Source of the DNA: Caldifarciminota bacterium | GTDB taxonomy: Bacteria; Hydrothermota; UBA3072; B12-G15 | Length of the DNA: 5,920 nucleotides | Direction: 5' to 3' | NCBI GenBank assembly: GCA_021163525.1 | Contig: JAGGTX010000127.1 | Location: 1 to 5,920, forward strand | Part shown: positions 1 to 5,920 of the stretch, piece after piece | Numbering within the stretch: position 1 is the first letter of the stretch | How the letters are laid out: each line of letters begins with the position of its first letter | Notes under the pieces: generated by a model | Told to the model about the DNA's origin: nothing | Seen by the model: the letters and a program-made list of their open reading frames with translations, nothing else | The model's database searches: none | Translations under genes and position numbers: made by a program

Positions 1-233
1 ATCTCCTGATTGAGTTTATCAATATTGGATGAGGTAAAAGCTGTGGATGCAAGTTTCTCCCCCCTTCTCAATCCAAGATTTATCACAGTATCATCAAATA
101 GTGCATTCTGGTGAATCACAGACCTTGCATACCTGATAAACAAACTTCTTTCTGCAAACATCAACAGTTCTAAACCCTCATTTCTCCTGATTGTTTTTTC
201 AAAAACATCAATCATCTGTTCAACATTTACCAT
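1..233 (-). CDS. TldD/PmbA-family protein, N-terminal fragment (cut by left window edge)
   Basis: Only the first 77 codons are in the window, beginning MVNVEQMIDVFEK and still open at position 1. The visible part resembles the N-terminal domain of the TldD/PmbA (TldE) family. It has an amphipathic first helix, then a strand reading LMFAERSLFIRYARSVIHQN, then a VINLGLRRGEKLAST stretch. These match the family pattern of a self-recognition strand, an asparagine/glutamine-ending 'ihqn' segment, and a basic/glycine turn. TldD/TldE proteins are metalloprotease-related and act in peptide or modified-peptide processing. The catalytic half lies outside the window, so neither the metal site nor the subtype (TldD-like or PmbA-like) can be judged. 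The start is well supported: TAAGGAGG sits 4 bases before the ATG. The gene lies 9 bases downstream of pyrC and is probably co-transcribed with it; any link to pyrimidine synthesis is unknown. Confidence 0.68.
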   Translation of the reverse strand, partial: MVNVEQMIDVFEKTIRRNEGLELLMFAERSLFIRYARSVIHQNALFDDTVINLGLRRGEKLASTAFTSSNIDKLNQE

Positions 234-245
234 CTGTCCTCCTTA
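234..245 (-). promoter_or_regulatory. Ribosome binding site of the TldD/PmbA gene, fused to the pyrC stop codon
   Basis: On the minus strand the pyrC stop codon TAA runs directly into GGAGG, giving TAAGGAGG, followed by ACAG and the ATG. A ribosome terminating on pyrC would be sitting on this Shine-Dalgarno sequence, which suggests translational coupling of the two genes. Confidence 0.75.
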
Positions 246-1511
246 ATCTCCTTCTTTGTAAACAACCTTTCCATTCACGATTGTATAGACAACTCTCCCA
301 TACACATCCCATCCAAGAAAAGGAGAATTCCTGGAGAGGGAGTGGAGTTTATCCTCTGTTATCTTCCACTTCTTTTTAAGGTCAATGAGAACAAAATCTG
401 CAGTGGCACCATCCTTCACCGAACCTGTTCCCAGGCCAAATATTCCAGCAGGTTTAACAGACATGTATTCAATCAAATCTTTAAGGCCTATAACACCATT
501 TTTAACAAGTTCTGTGAACAGTGTGGGGAAAGAAGTCTCAAGCCCTATCACACCGAATGGAGCAAGTGAAAATTCAAGTTCCTTCTTATATAACGGATGT
601 GGCGCATGGTCAGTGGCAATCGCATTCACAAAACCATTTTTCAAGGCCTTTATCAGTGCCTTCCTGTCCCTTCTGCTTCTCAATGGAGGATTCATCTTAA
701 AATTGGAATCTGTGATTCTAACATCATTCTCATCAAGTAAAAGATGGTGTGGAGTGACTTCAAAGGTTATCTTTACACCCCTCTTCCTTCCGAACTGAAT
801 CAGGTCCAGGGATGCCTCTGTTGATATATGGGCAAAGTGGATAGGTGAAGAGAGGTATTCAGCAATCAGTATATCCCTTATCACAACAGAAGCCTCTGAT
901 ACCCATGGTATGCCTGGAACACCAAGTTTATTTGATAGGGGTCCCTCATTCATGCTTCCATCAGAGGATAGTTCAGTGTCCTCAGGATGCTCTATAAACT
1001 TTATACCGGTGCCCTTGAGATACTCAAGGATCCTTCTTAAAATCCTTGGGTTTTTTACAGGGCTTCCATCATCTGAAAATCCAATACAACCACACTCAAT
1101 CATCGCCCTCATATCAGTGAGTCTTTCTCCCCTCCTACCAATGGTTGCTGCACCAACAGGGTAAATCTTAACAAGTCCCACATCCCTTGCCCTCTTCACA
1201 ACAAACCTTACCATACCGTCATTATCAATGGGAGGTTCTGTATTGGGCATCATGAAAATCGCTGAATAGCCACCAGCAACAGCAGCCCTTGAGGCAGATT
1301 CAAAATTCTCAACATCCTCACCACCCGGTTCCCTTATATGTGTGTGTATATCTATGAATGCAGGGAATAGGTAAAGCCCTTTACCATCAATAATGTTTCT
1401 GGTCTTCTCCTTCTTTCTGGATACAATGCCATTTTTTATAAAAATATCACCTTCTTCATCAATCCCGGAGACAGGGTCAAAAATCCTCACATTCTTTATC
1501 AATATCTTCAT
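243..1511 (-). CDS. pyrC: Dihydroorotase, type I
   Basis: This zinc amidohydrolase reversibly cyclises N-carbamoyl-L-aspartate to L-dihydroorotate, the third step of UMP synthesis, in the cytoplasm. The 422-residue length is normal for bacterial type I enzymes. Metal-site motifs are all visible: HTH at residues 56-58 in [11 protein letters not shown], the SDDGSP loop with Asp147/148, His175 in EHPED, His228 in HFAHIS, and the catalytic Asp301 in ATDHAPH. Substrate-side signatures [10 protein letters not shown] (about 274-283) and [10 protein letters not shown] (about 323-332) are also present. The aspartate loop in place of a carbamylated lysine is the Aquifex/Bacillus arrangement rather than that of E. 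coli PyrC. The ATG at 1511 is chosen over an in-frame ATG at 1607. It has GGAG 4 bases upstream, gives the expected N-terminus [13 protein letters not shown], and overlaps the pyrB stop as ATGA. The earlier start would add 32 residues unlike the family and lying inside pyrB. Confidence 0.96.
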   Translation of the reverse strand: MKILIKNVRIFDPVSGIDEEGDIFIKNGIVSRKKEKTRNIIDGKGLYLFPAFIDIHTHIREPGGEDVENFESASRAAVAGGYSAIFMMPNTEPPIDNDGMVRFVVKRARDVGLVKIYPVGAATIGRRGERLTDMRAMIECGCIGFSDDGSPVKNPRILRRILEYLKGTGIKFIEHPEDTELSSDGSMNEGPLSNKLGVPGIPWVSEASVVIRDILIAEYLSSPIHFAHISTEASLDLIQFGRKRGVKITFEVTPHHLLLDENDVRITDSNFKMNPPLRSRRDRKALIKALKNGFVNAIATDHAPHPLYKKELEFSLAPFGVIGLETSFPTLFTELVKNGVIGLKDLIEYMSVKPAGIFGLGTGSVKDGATADFVLIDLKKKWKITEDKLHSLSRNSPFLGWDVYGRVVYTIVNGKVVYKEGD

Positions 1512-2452
1512 TCCACTCCCCCAGAAGAGCCAATTCCACTCAAAAGATAGAGGATTGCCATTCTGACTGCAATACCATTTGTGACCTGGTGGAGTATGAG
1601 GGACCATGGCCCATCAGCAACATCAGGAGCAAGTTCAACACCCCTGTTCACAGGACCGGGATGCATTATTATCACATCCTTTCTTGCATATCTATTCAAA
1701 ACATCCCTGTTAACCGAGTAATACCTGATGTATTCCCTTAAAGATGGCAGAAATGCTGTATCCTGCCTCTCCATCTGTATCCTGAGAACATATATCACAT
1801 CCCTGCCAACAATGGCCTCCTTGAGATCATAGGTGATTTTTACTCCATAATCCTCAAACCATTCAGGAAGGAATGTTGGTGGACCACAGAGGATGACATC
1901 TGCACCTTCCTTCAAAAGCCCCATTGTCAACGAACGTGCAACCCTTGAATGGAGGATGTCTCCTATAATGGAAACCTTTAACCCCTCAATATTCCCGAAC
2001 TTCTCCCTCAGGGTGAGCATGTCAAGTAATGCCTGGGTTGGGTGTTCATGGGCGCCGTCCCCTGCGTTAATCACAGATGCACTTATCCGTTCTGCAAGAT
2101 AATGTGGTGAGCAGGGGACTGAATGTCTTATTACCACCATATCAACCCTCATGGCCTCAAGGTTTCTTGCCGTATCAAGCAATGTCTCACCTTTCAGAAC
2201 ACTTGAAAAACTCATCGACACATTGATTGTGTCAGCAGAAAGCCTTCGCTCTGCTATAAGGAATGAATTCAGGGTTCTTGTGCTGGGTTCAAAGAACAGA
2301 TTTGCAACAGTTATACCCCTCAATGTGGGAACCTTCTTTATCCTCCTCTCAAGCACAGACTTCATTATTATGGCCGTGTCCAGTATGGAATCTATCTCAT
2401 CCCTTGAAAGTTCTTCTATTCCAAGAAGGTGTTTCTGTTTAAACCTTTCCAT
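1508..2452 (-). CDS. pyrB: Aspartate carbamoyltransferase catalytic subunit
   Basis: It transfers the carbamoyl group from carbamoyl phosphate to L-aspartate, the committed step of pyrimidine synthesis, and acts as a cytoplasmic trimer. The 314-residue length is typical of the catalytic chain. Carbamoyl-phosphate-site residues are in place: FFEPSTRT with Ser57-Thr58-Arg59-Thr60, Lys87 in LKGETLLDT, Arg109 in VIRHS, and HPTQ at 137-140. The aspartate domain carries HSRVARS (Arg170), LRIQMER (Arg224) and [11 protein letters not shown] (263-273). The residues just after STRT read LNSFL where most relatives have RxSFE; the catalytic residues themselves are kept. No regulatory-chain gene (pyrI) is adjacent. 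The start is supported by GGAGG three bases before the ATG, inside the pyrR 3' end. It overlaps pyrR by 14 bases and pyrC by 4, so the three are very likely co-translated. A dodecameric complex with PyrC, as known in Aquifex, is possible. Confidence 0.97.
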   Translation of the reverse strand: MERFKQKHLLGIEELSRDEIDSILDTAIIMKSVLERRIKKVPTLRGITVANLFFEPSTRTLNSFLIAERRLSADTINVSMSFSSVLKGETLLDTARNLEAMRVDMVVIRHSVPCSPHYLAERISASVINAGDGAHEHPTQALLDMLTLREKFGNIEGLKVSIIGDILHSRVARSLTMGLLKEGADVILCGPPTFLPEWFEDYGVKITYDLKEAIVGRDVIYVLRIQMERQDTAFLPSLREYIRYYSVNRDVLNRYARKDVIIMHPGPVNRGVELAPDVADGPWSLILHQVTNGIAVRMAILYLLSGIGSSGGVE

Positions 2453-2990
2453 ACTCCTCCTTTTTCACCACCACTCCTTCCTCACCATCAAATTCTTCAA
2501 GATAAACTGCAACATTGAGACGCTTATCAACTTCCTCCTTTATACCAACATAATCCGGACATATAGGAAGTTCCCTGCCACCCCTGTCCACCAGAACAGC
2601 AAGTTCTATCCTCAATGGTCTTCCAAAATCTACAAGTTCATCCAGTGCAGCCCTCACTGTTCTGCCAGTGTAAAGAACATCATCTACAAGGATTACTATC
2701 CTGTTGTCAATGGAGCAGGGAATCTCAGAAGGTCCAATCAATGGCCTTGGTCCGATTGTAGTAAGGTCATCCCTGTAAAGGGTTATATCAATGGCACCAA
2801 CAGGAGGTTTTATCCCTGTTTCCTTATAAATGTGATTTGCCAGCCTCTCTGCAAGGATATCCCCTCTGTTCCTGATACCAATGATACAGATATTTTCTAT
2901 GTTCTTCCTGTTCCTGTTGATTATATCAGAAGCCAGGGAGCCTATAAGCCCCCTGACCCCATCCCTGTCAAGCAGTTTTTTATTACCCAT
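2439..2990 (-). CDS. pyrR: Bifunctional pyrimidine operon regulator / uracil phosphoribosyltransferase
   Basis: PyrR proteins sense UMP and PRPP and bind pyr mRNA. In Bacillus this promotes transcription attenuation, and in mycobacteria it represses translation. Many also convert uracil and PRPP to UMP. The 183-residue protein has the full family layout: [14 protein letters not shown] at 37-50, the signature [10 protein letters not shown] at 67-76, the PRPP loop [13 protein letters not shown] at 99-111, then RAALDEL and [12 protein letters not shown] at 131-142. The DITLYRDD and [10 protein letters not shown] pair separates PyrR from ordinary phosphoribosyltransferases. The ATG at 2990 gives the expected N-terminus ([13 protein letters not shown]). 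Its GGAG is only 2 bases from the start, and the ATG shares its A with the preceding TAA (TAATG), so translation probably depends on ribosomes finishing the upstream gene. No PyrR-type leader hairpin is evident upstream, so its RNA target here is unclear. Confidence 0.96.
   Translation of the reverse strand: MGNKKLLDRDGVRGLIGSLASDIINRNRKNIENICIIGIRNRGDILAERLANHIYKETGIKPPVGAIDITLYRDDLTTIGPRPLIGPSEIPCSIDNRIVILVDDVLYTGRTVRAALDELVDFGRPLRIELAVLVDRGGRELPICPDYVGIKEEVDKRLNVAVYLEEFDGEEGVVVKKEEYGKV
2453..2460 (-). promoter_or_regulatory. Ribosome binding site of pyrB, inside the pyrR coding end
   Basis: The minus strand reads AAAAAGGAGGAGTATG. The strong GGAGG lies within the last codons of pyrR (Lys-Glu-Glu-Tyr). 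This fixes the pyrB start and shows that pyrB has an independent initiation signal despite the 14-base gene overlap. Confidence 0.75.
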
Positions 2991-5080
2991 TACTCCGTTG
3001 GTGGTGGAAACCTGAATGGGATTGTTGTCTCCATTTCAACAGGTTCTCCATTTATGGTTCCTGGGATAAATGTCCATTTCTTTGCAGCATCAAGGGCAGC
3101 CCTATCACACGCATCATTTCCAAAACTCCTGAGTATCTTCGCCTTCTTCACCTTTCCATCCTTCCCAACAAGCACTGTGACAAACACCATTCCGGTTGCA
3201 CCAACCCTCTTTGCAACATCTGGATACACAGGCAAAATACCATGCTTCACCTGTGGCAGGGTCTTTATAACAGGCTGTGTTGGCTTTTCTTCAGCAGGCT
3301 TTTCCTCTGGTGGCTTCTTTTCTCCTCCAGGTTTCTTTGCCTCTCCCTGTGATGGTTTTTCTGTTTGCTGCTCGGCCTTCTGTGCCTCTGCCTGCTGTTG
3401 TGCAAGAAGGCTCTGCTGTAGTATGCTCTCTGCAGTGGCTTTTGGTGCCCTTCTGGGTGCAGGTGCAGCAGGCCTTGCTGCCTTCTTCCTTGACTCCCTG
3501 TACCTTTTACCCAGGTCTGCCACTGCAACCTTAACCCTTGTTGTTGCGGGTATCCATAGTTCATCAAGTTTTTCTGTGAGAAGTCTTGCATCCTTCACAT
3601 CAACATTCTTTATCCCTGACCTGACAAGTTCTATAACAGAAGGCACATAGAGGAATGTGTATGGCGCATCCTCAACAATCTTCCTCTGGAATTCTGACCA
3701 TATCTTCTTGCTTTCCCTTCTGTCAAGGGTGAGGATTCCCCTCTCTATAAGCATGTCAATATCGGTATTTTTATAACCAACAAAGTTGTAAATCCCCCTT
3801 GAATTCCATATTGGAGAGGGGCTGAATTCCTTCTCCACATTCCAGCCCAGAATGAATGCATCAAAGTCCTTCTTTAAGAGCCTTGATATAAAGGCAGGTG
3901 TGTCAAGTTTTCTCACCACTGCCCTGACACCAGCCTTCCTCAATTGCTTTGCAACAAGGTCAGCAGTTGCGGATTTAACAGGGTCGTTCTTATCAACAAT
4001 AATCTCAACCCTCAGACCATCAAAAAGTCTATCCCTGTTTCTATCCCTGTATCCCTGGGATGCAATCAAGTCCTTTGCCTTTCCTGGATTGTATGCATAG
4101 GCAATATTCTTTACCTCTGGCTCATATGCCCAGTGCCCTGGTGTGATTGGACCATATGCCTCCTGACCATATCCCTTCAATACATCCTTAATGATTGCCT
4201 TTTTATCAATGGCCATGGAGAATGCCTGCCTAAGTGGCTTTTTGAATTTCTTGTTATTCCAGCCCACGAAAACATAACTCTGCCCAGGTTCAACCTTCAC
4301 ATTATATCCATCAAGTTTCTCAACCCTGTCTGGTGGAACATTAAGGACTATGTCAACATGTTTCTGCTTTAACTCGTCAAGGAGTTCATCAAAGGAGGAA
4401 GGAAACCAGAAAACAATCCTGTCTATGGGAGGTCTTCCATAGATGTAATTTTCATTTGCAATCAGTTCTATATACTTTCCAGGGTTCCATTCGTTCAGAA
4501 TATAAGGTCCGGAGGTAATATCAGGCTTCCTTGTGTATTCCATAAATTTTAAGTTCTTCATCCCCTTAATCTTATTCGCCGGGAGTGGATAGAGGTTGGA
4601 ATTCAAAAGTTCATCCGCATAAATCCTCCTGAACTCAAACTGGACAGCATGTTCACCCACAACCTTGGCACTCTTGATAAATCTTAACCTACCTATTAGC
4701 GGATACTGATTTGCAGGGTCTTTGAGTGCCTCAAATGTGGAAACTACATCCTTTGCGCTCAGAGGTGTTCCATCAGACCACTTTGCATTCCTGTCAAGAT
4801 AGTAGGTGATGGTTTTCATATCCTCGGAGTATTCCCATGAGCTGGCAAGGCATGGCATCACCTTACCATCAGGCCCTGTTTTGTGGAGTGGTGCAAAAAG
4901 GAGTTTTACAATTGGAGAAAGACCTGTGAATGACGGATAAACAGGGCTCAAATTGGAGGGCTCATCAAAGGTTGCTATTATAAGGGTCCCTCCTCTTTCT
5001 CCCTGATAGGTGAATTTCTGCTGCTGGGCACAACCAGAGAGAATTAGAATTATAAGGAGACCTATAAAAAACCTTGGCAT
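2990..5080 (-). CDS. Family-5 solute-binding lipoprotein fused to a TonB C-terminal domain
   Basis: This is a 696-residue predicted envelope protein with four parts. Residues 1-17 are a lipoprotein signal peptide: short basic start, hydrophobic FFIGLLIILIL, and lipobox LSGC with Cys17 as the lipidated residue. About 30-510 is a complete family-5 extracellular solute-binding domain (OppA/DppA/NikA type), with WSDGTPLSAKDV near 101-112, TSGPYILNEWNPG at 189-201 and RQAFSMAIDKKAI at 284-296. About 522-608 is a linker rich in Pro, Lys, Glu, Gln and Ala (for example KKPPEEKPAEEKP). About 612-694 is a TonB C-terminal domain: LPVYPDVAKRVGATGMV, VGKDGKVKKAKIL, ALDAAKKWTFIPG, ending IPFRF. Canonical TonB has an N-terminal transmembrane helix that contacts ExbB; here a lipid anchor takes its place. 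The ligand is unknown and no permease or ATPase gene is adjacent. The ATG at 5080 is preferred over the in-frame GTG at 5086, because GGAGG ends 5 bases before the ATG and overlaps that GTG. Confidence 0.9.
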   Translation of the reverse strand: MPRFFIGLLIILILSGCAQQQKFTYQGERGGTLIIATFDEPSNLSPVYPSFTGLSPIVKLLFAPLHKTGPDGKVMPCLASSWEYSEDMKTITYYLDRNAKWSDGTPLSAKDVVSTFEALKDPANQYPLIGRLRFIKSAKVVGEHAVQFEFRRIYADELLNSNLYPLPANKIKGMKNLKFMEYTRKPDITSGPYILNEWNPGKYIELIANENYIYGRPPIDRIVFWFPSSFDELLDELKQKHVDIVLNVPPDRVEKLDGYNVKVEPGQSYVFVGWNNKKFKKPLRQAFSMAIDKKAIIKDVLKGYGQEAYGPITPGHWAYEPEVKNIAYAYNPGKAKDLIASQGYRDRNRDRLFDGLRVEIIVDKNDPVKSATADLVAKQLRKAGVRAVVRKLDTPAFISRLLKKDFDAFILGWNVEKEFSPSPIWNSRGIYNFVGYKNTDIDMLIERGILTLDRRESKKIWSEFQRKIVEDAPYTFLYVPSVIELVRSGIKNVDVKDARLLTEKLDELWIPATTRVKVAVADLGKRYRESRKKAARPAAPAPRRAPKATAESILQQSLLAQQQAEAQKAEQQTEKPSQGEAKKPGGEKKPPEEKPAEEKPTQPVIKTLPQVKHGILPVYPDVAKRVGATGMVFVTVLVGKDGKVKKAKILRSFGNDACDRAALDAAKKWTFIPGTINGEPVEMETTIPFRFPPPTE
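2993..5080 (-). other. Domain map of the fusion protein: solute-binding part, linker, TonB part
   Basis: Approximate DNA limits of the parts, from residue numbers: signal peptide about 5030-5080; solute-binding domain about 3550-4990; Pro/Lys/Glu linker about 3257-3517; TonB C-terminal domain about 2999-3247. The reading frame is open throughout with no internal stop, so a frameshift or assembly join is not needed to explain the fusion. Domain edges are estimates by eye. Confidence 0.7.
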
Positions 5081-5085
5081 ATACA

Positions 5086-5090
5086 CCTCC
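5086..5090 (-). promoter_or_regulatory. Ribosome binding site of the solute-binding/TonB fusion gene
   Basis: The minus strand reads AAAAAGGAGGTGTATATG. GGAGG followed by five bases and ATG is near-ideal spacing, and this decides the start at 5080. The alternative GTG begins on the last G of the GGAGG itself, which rules it out as an initiation codon. Confidence 0.8.
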
Positions 5091-5100
5091 TTTTTAAACT

Positions 5101-5128
5101 ATCATAATCCTGTTAATTCCCTTGTCAA
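5101..5128 (-). promoter_or_regulatory. Probable sigma-70-type promoter of the fusion-pyrRBC operon
   Basis: In the 52-base gap after valS the minus strand carries TTGACA at 5128-5123 (perfect -35 consensus), a 16-base spacer, and TATGAT at 5106-5101 (five of six matches to TATAAT). Transcription would start near 5094, leaving a leader of only about 14 bases that already contains the Shine-Dalgarno sequence. The -35 box begins four bases after the valS stop. The prediction assumes a consensus-like housekeeping sigma factor in this unidentified organism. Confidence 0.65.
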
Positions 5129-5130
5129 GG
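5120..5130. repeat. 11-base palindrome over the -35 box
   Basis: CCTTGTCAAGG is a perfect inverted repeat with 5-base arms around a single central base, and it covers the predicted -35 hexamer. It could be an operator half or core, but it is short and part of the symmetry comes from the -35 consensus itself. Confidence 0.3.
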
Positions 5131-5132
5131 AT

Positions 5133-5920
5133 TTAACCAAGGTGACTGAGCATCTCATTGATTTTCTCCGCCTTTTCCCTGAAGTATTCCAGCTTTTCCT
5201 TTGCACCATTCACAACCTTCTCAGGTGCCTTCTTAAGGAAATCCTCATTTGAGAGCCTGGTTTCCAGTTTTTCAATCTCCTTTACAAGTTTATCATATTC
5301 TTTCCTCAGCCTATCTCTCTCCTTATCCACATCTATAAGACCTTCAAGGGGGACATAGACATCAAGGCCCTTAAGACAAAAAAATGCAGATTCAGTCCTT
5401 CTTGTTCCCCTTTCAAGTTTTTTGACCCTGGTCAGATGAAAAATCCATGGCATTTCCTCCTCAAGCAGTTTCATCTTTCCTTCATCCCCATCAAGAAACA
5501 CGGTTAAATCCACTGATGGATGTATCTTGAACTCACCCCTCACATTCCTGAGATTCTCTACAAACTCCATAACAAAGGAAACCTCATTCTCAACATCTTC
5601 GTCCTCAAGTGTTTTTTCATATACAGGCCACTCCTCTTCAGATAAACTCCTCTCAATATCAAAAAGAAGATGATAAATCTCTTCAGCAATGCAGGGTATA
5701 AAGGGGTTCAGCATCTTCAGGAACTGGGACATCACCCACAGGACAACCTTCATGCTTCTCTCTTTCTCTTCCTCACCCTTCCCTATGGAGGGCTTAATCA
5801 TCTCAAGATACCAGTCGCAGAATTCAAACCAGAATCTATCATATATAAGCCTCACAGCATCATTAACACGGAAATTATTAAGGTGATTTTCAACCTCCCT
5901 TATAGTCTTCATTGTCCTTG
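5133..5920 (-). CDS. valS: Valyl-tRNA synthetase, C-terminal part (cut by right window edge)
   Basis: The enzyme charges tRNA-Val with valine in the cytoplasm. About 262 C-terminal residues are present; the frame stays open through 5920, so the gene starts outside the window and the ATG at 5912 is internal. The visible part begins in the anticodon-binding helical domain, with RTMKTIREVENHLNNFRVND followed by FWFEFCDWYLEMIKPS, a hallmark of ValRS. Next come LKMLNPFIPCIAEEIYHLL and WPVYEK. The end is the ValRS tRNA-binding arm, an antiparallel coiled coil: VYVPLEGLIDVDKERDRLRK, then ETRLSNEDFLKKAPEKVV and a final Lys/Glu-rich helix. The Rossmann catalytic core with its HIGH and KMSKS motifs, and the editing domain, are not in the window. 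The C-terminus looks complete. It is followed within a few bases by the promoter of the next operon and by no clear terminator. Confidence 0.95.
   Translation of the reverse strand, partial: RTMKTIREVENHLNNFRVNDAVRLIYDRFWFEFCDWYLEMIKPSIGKGEEEKERSMKVVLWVMSQFLKMLNPFIPCIAEEIYHLLFDIERSLSEEEWPVYEKTLEDEDVENEVSFVMEFVENLRNVRGEFKIHPSVDLTVFLDGDEGKMKLLEEEMPWIFHLTRVKKLERGTRRTESAFFCLKGLDVYVPLEGLIDVDKERDRLRKEYDKLVKEIEKLETRLSNEDFLKKAPEKVVNGAKEKLEYFREKAEKINEMLSHLG

Noticed and set aside
1512..1607. 32-residue N-terminal extension of dihydroorotase from an upstream in-frame ATG
   Set aside because: The extension lies within pyrB, is unlike dihydroorotase N-termini, and the ATG at 1511 has a good ribosome binding site and the classic ATGA overlap.
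3009..3023. Possible PyrR-binding element (AATCC...AGGTT on the minus strand) 19-33 bases before pyrR
   Set aside because: It resembles the two arms of the Bacillus consensus ARUCCNGNGAGGYU, but the middle is one base too long and lacks the conserved Gs, and it falls in coding sequence for the TonB domain. A match this loose is expected by chance.
3265..3591. 108-codon minus-strand frame inside the linker region of the fusion gene
   Set aside because: It is a shifted reading of the repetitive Lys/Glu/Gln/Pro linker codons; the Gln/Arg/His-rich product looks like nothing known and the overlapping main frame is well supported.
2151..3650. 499-codon open frame on the plus strand, antisense to the fusion gene, pyrR and pyrB
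   Set aside because: It runs across three clearly recognisable minus-strand genes, its translation shows no known domain and has low-complexity Phe/Ser/Cys runs expected from the reverse complement, and it lacks a convincing ribosome binding site.
5081..5086. GTG start at 5086 for the fusion gene
   Set aside because: The GTG overlaps the GGAGG Shine-Dalgarno sequence; the ATG at 5080 has proper five-base spacing.
5087..5145. Intrinsic terminator after valS
   Set aside because: The only inverted repeats (CCTTGTCAAGG, and CCAAGG nearby) are short, AT-poor in pairing length and not followed by a T-run in the valS direction, so no terminator was called; valS transcripts may read into the next operon.
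5133..5912. Treating the ATG at 5912 as the start of a small stand-alone protein
   Set aside because: The frame continues upstream to the window edge, and the residues on both sides match the interior of valyl-tRNA synthetase, so it is the 3' part of valS.

Overview
The window is a gene-dense stretch of bacterial chromosome in which every supported gene lies on the minus strand, so it is best read from position 5920 down to 1. Transcription order is: valS 3' end (cut by the right edge); a 52-base gap holding a promoter-like sequence; a peptide/nickel-type solute-binding lipoprotein fused to a TonB C-terminal domain; pyrR; pyrB; pyrC; and the first 77 codons of a TldD/PmbA-family gene (cut by the left edge).

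The five genes after valS look like one transcription unit. The fusion gene's stop and the pyrR start share one base, pyrR and pyrB overlap by 14 bases, pyrB and pyrC overlap by 4 bases (ATGA), and only 9 bases separate pyrC from the TldD/PmbA gene. pyrB and pyrC encode steps two and three of de novo pyrimidine synthesis (carbamoyl phosphate + aspartate to carbamoyl aspartate, then to dihydroorotate). PyrR is the UMP/PRPP-sensing RNA-binding regulator and uracil phosphoribosyltransferase homologue. No carbamoyl-phosphate synthase, dihydroorotate dehydrogenase, pyrE, pyrF or pyrI gene is visible.

The organism cannot be named from the sequence. A TonB-type domain on a lipoprotein points to a diderm (outer-membrane-bearing) bacterium. 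GC content is low-to-mid 40s percent by eye. Coding strands are purine-rich, arginine is often AGG/AGA, and CG dinucleotides are strikingly rare. Together these hint at an uncultured, possibly thermophilic lineage, but that is inference only.

The most unusual item is the 696-residue fusion gene. An N-terminal lipobox and a complete family-5 solute-binding domain are followed by a Pro/Lys/Glu/Gln-rich linker and a TonB-type C-terminal domain. It sits at the head of the pyrimidine operon and is translationally linked to pyrR. The rest of the window is conventional housekeeping sequence. No RNA genes, insertion sequences, CRISPR arrays or convincing intrinsic terminators were seen, and there is no stretch of 300 bases without a gene.
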